A stretch of DNA of 15,484 nt, taken from Thermoguttaceae bacterium. GTDB taxonomy: Bacteria; Planctomycetota; Planctomycetia; Pirellulales; Thermoguttaceae. Each line of letters opens with the position of its first letter. Positions within the stretch are counted from its first letter, which is position 1. The notes below the pieces were generated by a model that worked only from the letters and a program-made list of their open reading frames with translations, made no database searches and had not been told where the DNA came from. Below are positions 6,449 to 14,123 of the stretch, piece by piece. Made by a program: the position numbers and the translations under genes. Location: NCBI GenBank assembly GCA_024653385.1, contig JANLFZ010000094.1:1-15484 (forward strand), read 5' to 3'.

Positions 6449-7381
6449 ATGTCTTGGATCCCTTTGGATGACTGCTGGTTCCTTTCCGGTCCCACGGCGT
6501 CCGGGAAGTCGGCCGTCGGGATCGCCCTGGCGCGATCTTTGGACGCCGAAATCGTGTCGATGGACTCGATGGCGCTCTATCGGGGCATGGACCTTGGAAC
6601 GGCGAAGCCGACGCCGGACGAGCGGGCCGCGGTGCCGCACCACCTCATCGACGTGGTCGAGCCGCACCAGGAGTACAGTCTTGCCGAATACGTGGCGGCC
6701 GCACATCGGGCCGCCGCGTCGATCCGCCAGCGCGGCCGCCGCGTGCTGTTCGTCGGCGGCACGCCGCTGTACCTGAAGGCCCTGTTGCGCGGCATCTTCG
6801 AGGGGCCCGCGGCCGATCCCGAGTTGCGCCGTCGCCTGGAGGACGAAGAACGCCGGTTCGGGCCGGGCCATCTTCACCGCCGGCTCGCCGCGGTGGATCC
6901 GGCGGCCGCCGCGCGACTCCATCCGAACGATACCCGGCGCCTCGTGCGCGCGCTGGAGGTCTACGAGAAGACCGGCCGGCCGATCAGCGAGTACCAGGTG
7001 CAATTCAATGCGCCCCGGCCGGCGCCGCCGCGGCACGTGTTCGTGCTCGATTGGCCGCGGGACGAACTCGTCCTTCGCATCGACCGGCGTGTCGACGCGA
7101 TGTTCGCGGCAGGTCTGGTCGACGAGGTGCGGCGTCTGGCGGCCGGGCCCTTGCCGCTGAGCCGGACGGCTCGGCAGGCGCTTGGGTATCGGGAGGTTCT
7201 TGAGCACCTTGCCGGCGTGCGCGGCCTGGCGGAGACGATCGACCGGGTCAAGATCCACACGCGGCAGTTCGCCAAACGCCAGTCCACGTGGTTCCGCAGC
7301 CTCAGCGAGTGCCGGTTCGTGCCCCTGCGCGGCGAGCTGGATCCCGTTCGTGTGGCCCAACGACTCTGCGCCGACGCCTGA
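6449..7381 (+). CDS. miaA: tRNA dimethylallyltransferase MiaA
   Basis: A 310-residue enzyme that transfers a dimethylallyl group to N6 of adenosine 37 in tRNAs reading UNN codons. The P-loop GPTASGKS is at residues 14-21, followed by SMDSMALYRGMDLGTAKPT with the catalytic-site Asp39, the PHHLIDVV segment, and VGGTPLYLKALLRG. The C-terminal IPP-transferase signature includes RQALGYREV and the basic TRQFAKRQSTWFR segment that contacts the anticodon arm. All expected motifs are present and the length is normal. No strong ribosome site precedes ATG 6449, and no other in-frame start exists after the TGA at 6416, so coupling to ltaE translation is likely. Confidence 0.95.
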   Translation: MSWIPLDDCWFLSGPTASGKSAVGIALARSLDAEIVSMDSMALYRGMDLGTAKPTPDERAAVPHHLIDVVEPHQEYSLAEYVAAAHRAAASIRQRGRRVLFVGGTPLYLKALLRGIFEGPAADPELRRRLEDEERRFGPGHLHRRLAAVDPAAAARLHPNDTRRLVRALEVYEKTGRPISEYQVQFNAPRPAPPRHVFVLDWPRDELVLRIDRRVDAMFAAGLVDEVRRLAAGPLPLSRTARQALGYREVLEHLAGVRGLAETIDRVKIHTRQFAKRQSTWFRSLSECRFVPLRGELDPVRVAQRLCADA

Positions 7382-7394
7382 AGACGAAAACTCA

Positions 7395-7423
7395 TTGACA
7401 GCGCCGGCGGAATCGAGTAGGGA
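7395..7423 (+). promoter_or_regulatory. Weak promoter candidate for the giant M28 protein
   Basis: A perfect TTGACA at 7395-7400 lies 14 bp after the miaA stop. With a 17-bp spacer the -10 would be TAGGGA (7418-7423), a poor match. If real, transcription begins near 7430. That makes the GTG at 7433 unusable and supports ATG 7478. Confidence 0.28.
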
Positions 7424-7477
7424 AGGGGATAGGTGCCAGCACGGAGACCGACACTCCTTCGATCGGGGGGTGAGCCC

Positions 7478-10400
7478 ATGACCAGGACATTCTGGGGGCG
7501 TCTTCTCGCGCGGCTTCAGGGGGTCTGGGGCGACTCGCAGCGGCCCGGCGTCAGACCGCCTCGCACACGATGTCTGAGCCGTTCGATCGAGGCGCTGGAA
7601 TCGCGCCGGCTTCTGGCGATCGAACTCGGCCCGCAAACACTCTCGAGCGTCGCCGCGCCGGACGCCCGCGACGACTATTACTGGACGCCGGCCGACACGA
7701 CGTTGGTGGTGCCGGCCCCGGGCGTGCTGGCCAACGATCACGACCCCGACGGCCAGCGTCTGGAGGCGTGGAATCTCTATGGCAACATGGAGCTGGAGCA
7801 CGGCGTGTTGATCTGGGACTTTTGGCAGACCGACGGGTCGTTCACGTACGTCCCGAAGGCCGGCCACAACGGCCGCGATCAGTTCACCTATCTTGCGGTC
7901 GACCCGGACGGCAACGGCGATCAGGCCACGGTGACCATCGACGTAGGCATCTTCAACCGCGCCCCCTACGTGGCCAACCCGATCGACAGCATCACGGTCG
8001 ATCAGGGCGCCTCGGACACGGTGATCGACCTGGCCGGGGTCTTCGACGACCTCGATCTTCCCCGGGGCGATCAGCTCACGTACAGCGTGACCGTTTCACC
8101 GCCGATCCTTCCGATCGTCGACCAGGTGAGCCAGTCGAGCTATGCCGATATCCACGGCAACCTGCTCTACACGCGCTTGGGCGATGACCGGGGCTACGGC
8201 AGCCCGCAGCACGACCTGGCCCGCGACAACATCTACAACTACTTCCAGGACCTGGGACTGGTCACCAGCTTCGACACCATCTACGACGTCCAGGACATCC
8301 TCGGCGACTGGTACCATTTCGATCCGCCGCTGGTGAATGTGGTGGGCGTGAAGCCCGGCCTGACCCGGCCTCAAGACGTTTATCTGGTCGGGGCGCACTA
8401 CGACTCGGTACACAACCCCGGGGCGGACGACAACGCCAGCGGCGTGGCGGGCGTGATGGAACTCGCCCGCGCGCTCTCGGCCCACTCGTTCGACGCCACG
8501 CTGGTGTTTGTCGCCTTCGACGGCGAGGAGGAAGGGCTGTTCGGATCGATGCACTACGCCGAGTTCCATGCCAACGACCAGAACATCCCGGGCTTCTCCT
8601 CGCAAATCCTGGGCATGATCAGTCTCGACATGATCGGCTACAACCAGTCGGGCGAGGGCCGCGACCTGGTGAGCCTTTACGACTCGGACGACCAGGGGCC
8701 GATCAAGTCCAGACTGCTCGATGCGGTGGCCGAGTACGGAGCGGGGCTTTCGGCCGCGAACGCCGGCGCGTTGGACTTGAGCGATCACGCCCCGTTCGAA
8801 TGGTTCGGCGTCGACGCCGCGATGGTCATCGAGAGCGCGATGGACGATCCCTTGGGAACCTCGGAGTTCAATAACCCCTACTATCATACGGCCAATGACG
8901 CGGTCGAAACGCCCGACTACATCGACTACGCGTACGCAACCAAGATCGTGCGCGCGGTCGCCGGCTACCTGGCTCAGTCGGCCCAACCGCGCGCCGTCGT
9001 CGATGCCTTGACCGCGCGCCTGGAGGGCGAAGTCCTCACGCTCCACTACGACCCGGCCAGGTCCGGCGGCGCGGTCGTGACCGTCCGTGCCACGGATACG
9101 GGCGGGTTGTTCGTCGAGGAATCCTTCTCGGTCACGGTCAACCCGGTCGCCGGCGTCGTGATTACCGAGTCGGGCCCGTCGACCGACGTGACCGAGGGGG
9201 GCAGCGGCGACACCTACGAGATTTCCCTCACCCGGGCCCCCACGGCCGACGTGACGGTTTCCGTGGCCGCACCGGCGGGCCAACTGACGGTGTCGCCCGC
9301 AAGCGTGACCTTCACGCCGGGGGATTGGGGGCCCCGAACGATTACCGTCGACGCCGTGGACGACGGCGTGCGCGAAGGGCCGCACCTGGTCGAGATCACG
9401 CACACCGTATCGAGCGCCGACGCGCGGTACGACGGCCTCGCGGCGCCTCCGGTGACGGTCCACGTGATCGACAATCATCCGATCGCGGCGTTTTTCGCCT
9501 CGCCCGCCTCGGCAAGCCCGACGCAGCCGGTCCTGTTCGACGCCGGCGGCTCGACCCACGGCCGGCCGGACCGGACCATCGTGGCCTACCATTGGGACTT
9601 CGGCGATGGCCAGACCCTTTCGACCACCTCGCCCACGACCACCCACGCCTACGACCGGTTCGGCACGTACACGGTGACGCTCACCGTCACCGACGACAAC
9701 GTGCCCGCCCGAACCGACTCGGTCGAGGCCATGATCGCGGTCGATCAAGGGAACCAGCCACCGGTGGCCGACCCGGGCGGACCGTACACGATCGAGGAGG
9801 GACAGCCATTGCGCCTCGATGCCGGGTTCTCGTCGGATCCGGATGCCGCCTTCGGCGATGCGATCGTCGCGTACGCCTGGGACCTGGACCACGACGGCCA
9901 GTTCGACGACGCGGCCGGCGCAAGTCCCCAGGTCGAGGTGCCGTGGGCCTCGCTTGCCGGCCGGTTCGCGATCGGGGTAGCTCATCCGATCGCGGTGCGG
10001 GTGACCGACCGCTTCGGGGCGACCGGCGAGGCATCGACCACGCTGACCGTCATCGCGCCACAGGACGCGGGCCAGGTCGACTTGCTCGAACTGGCGGGCC
10101 AGGACCCGTCGGCCGGCCCGATCTGGTACGAGCTGCAAACCGCGCGTCCCGGATTCTTGACCGTGCTGGCCCACGCCTCGACCCCGGCCGATACGTTCGA
10201 TCTGGCCCTGTTCGACGCCGCGCTCTCGCCGGCGCCCTTGGCCGAGTCGGCGGCGACCGCGGACGGTCGCCAGCGCCTCGATTGGCCGGCTTCGGCGGCG
10301 GGCCAGACCTATTATGTGCGCCTCCGCGGAACAGCGACCGACGTGGATCTTCGGGTCGTCAACCTGGTCCAGCCGACCGGCAACGGCGTGATGGTCTTCG

Positions 10401-11713
10401 GCACCGCGCAGGAGGACCAGTTCGAGTTCACGGCCGGCGCGGTGCCGCGCCTCGTGATCGACGGGGTGGCGTACGAGTTTCCCGGCGGCGCCGCCGTGGT
10501 GTTCGACGGCGGCTCCGGGGACGATGCGGCCGTGCTCACCGGGACCCCGGCGGCGGAATACGCCTGGCTCCGCCCCGGCAGCGGATCGCTCGCCGGCGAC
10601 GGCTACTCGGTGCGCGTTTCGAGCGTGGCCGACCTGGCGCTGCACGGCGGAGGCGGCGGCGATCGGGTTCGGTTCGACGGCGTGGATTCGTTCGAAGCAT
10701 GGTCCACCCATGCCGTGACGGCCGGCCCGGGCTTCGACCATAGGGCCTACGGGTTTTCGAGCGTGACGGCCCATGCCCGGCCCGACGGCAACGGCACGGC
10801 CGTGCTGCACGCCGCGTCATCGGCCGACCGGTACGTGGGCACGGCCCAGTCCGGCGTGCTGCGTGGGCCGGAGCTGTCGGTGACGGCCGCGGGATTCGCC
10901 ACGGTCATTGCCCAGGGCCTCGCCGGCGGAAACAACGTCGCCTACCTCTACGGCACGCCCCAGCGCGACCTGTTCGAGGCCGGGGCAGGCCACGCGGTGC
11001 TCTCGGGCGGCGGGCGCACGCACCAGGTCGACGACTTCCGCACGGTGTACGCCTTTGCCACGCCGGGTGACGACGAGGCCCGATTGCACGACACGCCGGG
11101 GTCCGAGACGTTCGTCGCGTATCCCACCTGGGCGATGCTTGCCGGCTCAAGCGGCACCGTGCGCGCAACCGGGTTCCCCACGGTGCGCGCGACCTCGACG
11201 GCCGGCGCGGCGCTCGATCTGGCCGTGCTCTACGATTCGGACGCGGCCGATACGTTCGAGGCGCAGGGCGCCTACGGCGCCATGACCGACCACCAGACGT
11301 ATTTCAACGTGGCCGAGGGCTTCGCCCGGATCGTCGGGCTTGCCCAGCGCGCCGGGCACGATACCGCGGTGTTCCGTTATGCTTCGGCCGTCGATGCCTT
11401 CTTCGGCACCAACGACGCGGCCAGGCTCGTCGGTCCCGGATATGCCAACACGGCCTGGGGATTCGAGGAGTCGCGCGCGTACGGCCTGGCGGGCGGCGGT
11501 TGGGACCGCGCCGACCTGTTCGACTCCGAGGGCGACGATTTCGTGCTGGCCTCGGGCAACCTGGCGCGCCTGACCTACGGCGATGGCCGGATCATCGAAC
11601 TCTTCGACATGGAGTGGGTGCGCGCCGTTTCCAGCCGCGGCGGCCAGGACCGCAAGCGCGAGGAGGCCCACGATTACCTCCTGACGCTCGTCGGCCCGTG
11701 GCTCGATGCGTAG
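7478..11713 (+). CDS. Giant modular surface protein with M28 metallopeptidase domain and nine C-terminal repeats
   Basis: A 1411-residue protein. Layout: a basic N-terminus with SIEALESRRLLA, a LEPR-XLL-type motif (LESRRLLA at 40-47); an Ig/cadherin-like domain ~62-157; the first half of a second one ~163-209; an M28 peptidase ~210-500; the second half of that Ig domain ~505-557; a Calx-beta-like domain ~560-666; PKD ~667-752; a PKD-like domain ~757-862; a PPC-type domain ~863-966; and nine ~46-residue repeats 971-1392. By alignment to Aeromonas aminopeptidase, the zinc ligands are His307, Asp318, Glu351, Asp384 and His470, with Glu350 as base, so the peptidase looks active. It should remove N-terminal residues from peptides at the cell surface. 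No classical signal peptide, dockerin or PEP-CTERM is visible. ATG 7478 follows GGGGTGAG; a GTG at 7433 is an alternative start. Confidence 0.88.
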   Translation: MTRTFWGRLLARLQGVWGDSQRPGVRPPRTRCLSRSIEALESRRLLAIELGPQTLSSVAAPDARDDYYWTPADTTLVVPAPGVLANDHDPDGQRLEAWNLYGNMELEHGVLIWDFWQTDGSFTYVPKAGHNGRDQFTYLAVDPDGNGDQATVTIDVGIFNRAPYVANPIDSITVDQGASDTVIDLAGVFDDLDLPRGDQLTYSVTVSPPILPIVDQVSQSSYADIHGNLLYTRLGDDRGYGSPQHDLARDNIYNYFQDLGLVTSFDTIYDVQDILGDWYHFDPPLVNVVGVKPGLTRPQDVYLVGAHYDSVHNPGADDNASGVAGVMELARALSAHSFDATLVFVAFDGEEEGLFGSMHYAEFHANDQNIPGFSSQILGMISLDMIGYNQSGEGRDLVSLYDSDDQGPIKSRLLDAVAEYGAGLSAANAGALDLSDHAPFEWFGVDAAMVIESAMDDPLGTSEFNNPYYHTANDAVETPDYIDYAYATKIVRAVAGYLAQSAQPRAVVDALTARLEGEVLTLHYDPARSGGAVVTVRATDTGGLFVEESFSVTVNPVAGVVITESGPSTDVTEGGSGDTYEISLTRAPTADVTVSVAAPAGQLTVSPASVTFTPGDWGPRTITVDAVDDGVREGPHLVEITHTVSSADARYDGLAAPPVTVHVIDNHPIAAFFASPASASPTQPVLFDAGGSTHGRPDRTIVAYHWDFGDGQTLSTTSPTTTHAYDRFGTYTVTLTVTDDNVPARTDSVEAMIAVDQGNQPPVADPGGPYTIEEGQPLRLDAGFSSDPDAAFGDAIVAYAWDLDHDGQFDDAAGASPQVEVPWASLAGRFAIGVAHPIAVRVTDRFGATGEASTTLTVIAPQDAGQVDLLELAGQDPSAGPIWYELQTARPGFLTVLAHASTPADTFDLALFDAALSPAPLAESAATADGRQRLDWPASAAGQTYYVRLRGTATDVDLRVVNLVQPTGNGVMVFGTAQEDQFEFTAGAVPRLVIDGVAYEFPGGAAVVFDGGSGDDAAVLTGTPAAEYAWLRPGSGSLAGDGYSVRVSSVADLALHGGGGGDRVRFDGVDSFEAWSTHAVTAGPGFDHRAYGFSSVTAHARPDGNGTAVLHAASSADRYVGTAQSGVLRGPELSVTAAGFATVIAQGLAGGNNVAYLYGTPQRDLFEAGAGHAVLSGGGRTHQVDDFRTVYAFATPGDDEARLHDTPGSETFVAYPTWAMLAGSSGTVRATGFPTVRATSTAGAALDLAVLYDSDAADTFEAQGAYGAMTDHQTYFNVAEGFARIVGLAQRAGHDTAVFRYASAVDAFFGTNDAARLVGPGYANTAWGFEESRAYGLAGGGWDRADLFDSEGDDFVLASGNLARLTYGDGRIIELFDMEWVRAVSSRGGQDRKREEAHDYLLTLVGPWLDA
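10388..11653 (+). repeat. Nine tandem ~46-residue protein repeats at the C-terminus of the M28 protein
   Basis: Residues 971-1392 divide into nine units of 44-48 residues. Each begins with an A-x-L-x-[DG]-[ST]-like strand (AVLTGT, AYLYGT, ARLHDT, AVLYDS, ADLFDS), followed by D-x-F-x-A, a Gly-rich turn, then F-x-x-V-x-A and a G-G-x-D-type loop. Units 5-9 are the clearest; unit 3 is the most diverged. I infer a beta-rich solenoid or stalk. The units differ at DNA level, so the array is old rather than newly expanded. Confidence 0.75.
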
Positions 11714-11735
11714 GAACGCGACCGTCCCGTAGCGT

Positions 11736-11750
11736 GGGTGCTCCGCACCC
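11736..11750. terminator. Hairpin between convergent genes, possible bidirectional terminator
   Basis: GGGTGC 11736-11741 and GCACCC 11745-11750 form a 6-bp stem with loop TCC. It lies in the 101-bp gap between the two convergent peptidase stop codons (11713 and 11815). There is no T-run on either side, so it could instead be a small dispersed repeat. Confidence 0.4.
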
Positions 11751-11814
11751 AGGCAATCGGCCGTGCGGACAAGAGCACGCGACCTATTTGCCGGCGGGGC
11801 CCAGGCGAAGGGCG

Positions 11815-13953
11815 TCATTTCGCCGGGCGCGGCGGCTCCACGCGCATGTGGAGGTTTTTCACCAGGAAAGCCAACTCGTCGGCCGTCTCCTCGATGCGTT
11901 TCATGGTGGGCTTGCCGGCCCCGTGGCCGGCGCGGCTGGTGATGCGAATCAGCGTCGGGGCATCGCCCGCCTGCGCGGCTTGAAGCGCCGCGGCGAACTT
12001 GAAGCTGTGGCCGGGCACCACGCGGTCGTCGGTGTCGGCCGTGGTCACCAGCGTGGCCGGGTACTTGGTCCCGGGTTTGATGTTGTGGTAGGGTGAATAC
12101 GCCAAGAGGGCCTTGAACTCCCGCGGATCGTCGGACGAGCCGTAGTCGTCGACCCACAGCCGGCCCTCGGTGAACTTGTGGAACCGGAGCATGTCCATCA
12201 CGCCGACCGCGGGCAGGCAGGCCCCGAACAGATCGGGGCGCTGGGTCATCACCGCGCCGACCAACAGTCCGCCGTTGCTGCCCCCCTGGATGGCCAGCTT
12301 GTCGGGCCGGGTGTACCGGTTGGCGATGAGCCACTGGGCGGCGGCGATGAAGTCGTCGAAGACGTTCTGCTTCTGGAGTTTCGTGCCCGCCTTGTGCCAG
12401 GCCTCGCCGTATTCGCCTCCGCCGCGGAGATTGGGCACCGCGTAGACGCCGCCCATCTCCATCCAGGCCAGGCGTCCGACCGAGAAGCCGGGCGTGATCG
12501 AGATGTTGAACCCGCCGTAGCCGTACAAGAGCGTCGGATTCGAGCCGTCGCGCGAAATGCCCTTCTTGTGCGCGAGAAACATCGGCACGCGCGTGCCGTC
12601 CTTGCTCGGATAGAAGACCTGGTGGACCTCGTAGTCGTCGGGGTTGAACTTCACCTCGGCCCGGCGCAAGAGCCTGCTCCGGCCCGTGACTAGATCGTAA
12701 TGGTAGATGCTCGGCGGCGTGGCGAAGCTCGAGAAGGCATAGAAGGTCTCGCGGTCGGCGCGGCGTCCGCCGAAGCCGACGGCCGAACCGATGCCGGGAA
12801 ACTGCACCTCGCGCACGAACTTGCCGTCCATGGCGAACATCTTGACCAGGGGCTTCACGTCCTTCAGGTACGAGGCGATGAACAGATCGCCCACCAGGCT
12901 GACCCGCTGGAGCGTCTCCTCGGCCTGGGGAAGGATCTCCTTCCAATGCGCCCGCTGGGGCTTGCGCAGGTCGATGGCGATGACGCGCCGGCGCGGGGCG
13001 TCGAGGTCCGTGCGGAAAAAGAGCACCGGCCCGTCGTTGCCCACCAATGTGAAGTCGTGCTCGAACCGGTCGATGAGATCGGCCGGCATGGCCAGCGGCT
13101 CGGCGAGATCCTTGACCGCGACGCGGTACTTGTCGTCGGTGCCCACGCCGATCGTGATCACCAGGTAGCGGCCATCCTCGGTCACCTCGGCCGCGTAGAA
13201 CCATTCGGGGTGCTCGGGGCGGTAATAGACCAGCACGTCGTCCGATTGCGGCGTGCCCAGGCGGTGGTAGTAGACCTGGTTGTTGAAGTTGAGCGTCTGG
13301 AACTCCTCGCCTTTCTTGGGCTGTTCGTAACGGCTGTAGAAGAAGCCCTTGCCGTCCTTGGTCCACGAGGCGTCGGTGAACTTGGTCCAGCGCAGTTCGT
13401 CGGGCAGGACGCGGCCCGAGTCGATCTCCAGCACGTGCCAATTGGTCCAGTCGGAGCCTGCCTCGGCCCGGCCGTAGGCCAGGTGCTTGCCGTCGTCGCT
13501 GACCGACAGGCCCGCCAGGGCGATGGTGCCGTCCTTCGACCAGGTGTTCGGGTCGAGCAGGACCCGGGCCGGCCCGTCGAGCGAATCCATCACATAGAGC
13601 ACGGCCTGGTTCTGAAGCCCGTCGTTCTTGAGGTAGAAGTACCGCCCACCCTTCTTGAACGGCGACGAATACTGCGCGTAGTCCCACAGCTCGACCAGCC
13701 GCCGCTTGATCGACTCGCGCTGGGGAATCGAGGCCAGGTACGCCTGGGTCACCTGGTTCTGCGCGGCGACCCATTCGGCCACCGGCTTCGACGTGCGAAT
13801 GTCTTCCTCCAGCCACCGGTAGGGATCCGCGACCTTGACGCCGTGATACACGTCGACGTGCTCGACACGGCGGGTTGCGGGATAGCGGATCGGCTCCCCG
13901 CGCCCGGGAAGCGAACCGAAAACGACGATCGCCAGGGCGAGAACCCATCGCAT
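11815..13953 (-). CDS. Secreted prolyl oligopeptidase (S9A)
   Basis: A 712-residue serine peptidase that cuts after proline in short peptides; bacterial family members are about 700 residues. A signal peptide is evident (MRWVLALAIVVFGSLPGRG), so it acts in the periplasm or outside. The N-terminal part is the seven-bladed beta-propeller and includes the family segment VADPYRWLE. The C-terminal alpha/beta hydrolase carries Ser559 in GGSNGG, Asp642 in ADTDDRVVP and His677 in RAGHG. The triad spacing is close to porcine prolyl oligopeptidase (554/641/680). ATG 13953 is preceded by GAGGAA (13966-13961, minus strand) with 7-base spacing. The frame stays open to 14247, but that extension lacks similarity and would bury the signal peptide. 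It converges on the M28 protein gene and diverges from comEC. Confidence 0.95.
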   Translation of the reverse strand: MRWVLALAIVVFGSLPGRGEPIRYPATRRVEHVDVYHGVKVADPYRWLEEDIRTSKPVAEWVAAQNQVTQAYLASIPQRESIKRRLVELWDYAQYSSPFKKGGRYFYLKNDGLQNQAVLYVMDSLDGPARVLLDPNTWSKDGTIALAGLSVSDDGKHLAYGRAEAGSDWTNWHVLEIDSGRVLPDELRWTKFTDASWTKDGKGFFYSRYEQPKKGEEFQTLNFNNQVYYHRLGTPQSDDVLVYYRPEHPEWFYAAEVTEDGRYLVITIGVGTDDKYRVAVKDLAEPLAMPADLIDRFEHDFTLVGNDGPVLFFRTDLDAPRRRVIAIDLRKPQRAHWKEILPQAEETLQRVSLVGDLFIASYLKDVKPLVKMFAMDGKFVREVQFPGIGSAVGFGGRRADRETFYAFSSFATPPSIYHYDLVTGRSRLLRRAEVKFNPDDYEVHQVFYPSKDGTRVPMFLAHKKGISRDGSNPTLLYGYGGFNISITPGFSVGRLAWMEMGGVYAVPNLRGGGEYGEAWHKAGTKLQKQNVFDDFIAAAQWLIANRYTRPDKLAIQGGSNGGLLVGAVMTQRPDLFGACLPAVGVMDMLRFHKFTEGRLWVDDYGSSDDPREFKALLAYSPYHNIKPGTKYPATLVTTADTDDRVVPGHSFKFAAALQAAQAGDAPTLIRITSRAGHGAGKPTMKRIEETADELAFLVKNLHMRVEPPRPAK

Positions 13954-13960
13954 GACGAAG

Positions 13961-13966
13961 TTCCTC
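13961..13966 (-). promoter_or_regulatory. Shine-Dalgarno GAGGAA for the prolyl oligopeptidase
   Basis: On the minus strand GAGGAA lies 7 bases before ATG 13953. It supports this start over the longer open frame reaching 14247. Confidence 0.65.
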
Positions 13967-14014
13967 GGTGTTTGTTTCAGGGAAAGCGCCGGCAATCCTT
14001 GCACATCCGGGGTG

Positions 14015-14043
14015 ATTCTACGGGCGTCGCGCGGCGGCATCAA
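14015..14043 (-). promoter_or_regulatory. Sigma70-like promoter for the prolyl oligopeptidase
   Basis: Read on the minus strand: TTGATG (14043-14038, 4 of 6), a 17-bp spacer, and TAGAAT (14020-14015, 5 of 6). Transcription would start near 14008, leaving a leader of about 55 bases with the ribosome site at its end. Confidence 0.5.
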
Positions 14044-14123
14044 GCAACCGGAAGAGCATCGCGTGGACGCGGCGGCCATGGGGCGCGCGGCGGACTTGCG
14101 GCGCCGGGGGCCGCTCGGCCAGA

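Noticed and set aside
5159..7867. A 902-codon open frame on the minus strand
   Set aside because: It lies opposite ltaE, miaA and the start of the M28 gene, which have full family motifs. Its translation is low-complexity Arg/Gly/Ala/His-rich, as expected for an antisense shadow in GC-rich DNA.
8096..10810. A 904-codon open frame on the minus strand
   Set aside because: Antisense to the clearly coding M28 modular protein; no recognisable domain.
11147..13948. A 933-codon open frame on the minus strand overlapping the prolyl oligopeptidase
   Set aside because: It is a different frame from the peptidase with its complete catalytic triad, and it also runs antisense into the M28 gene. Composition is that of a shadow.
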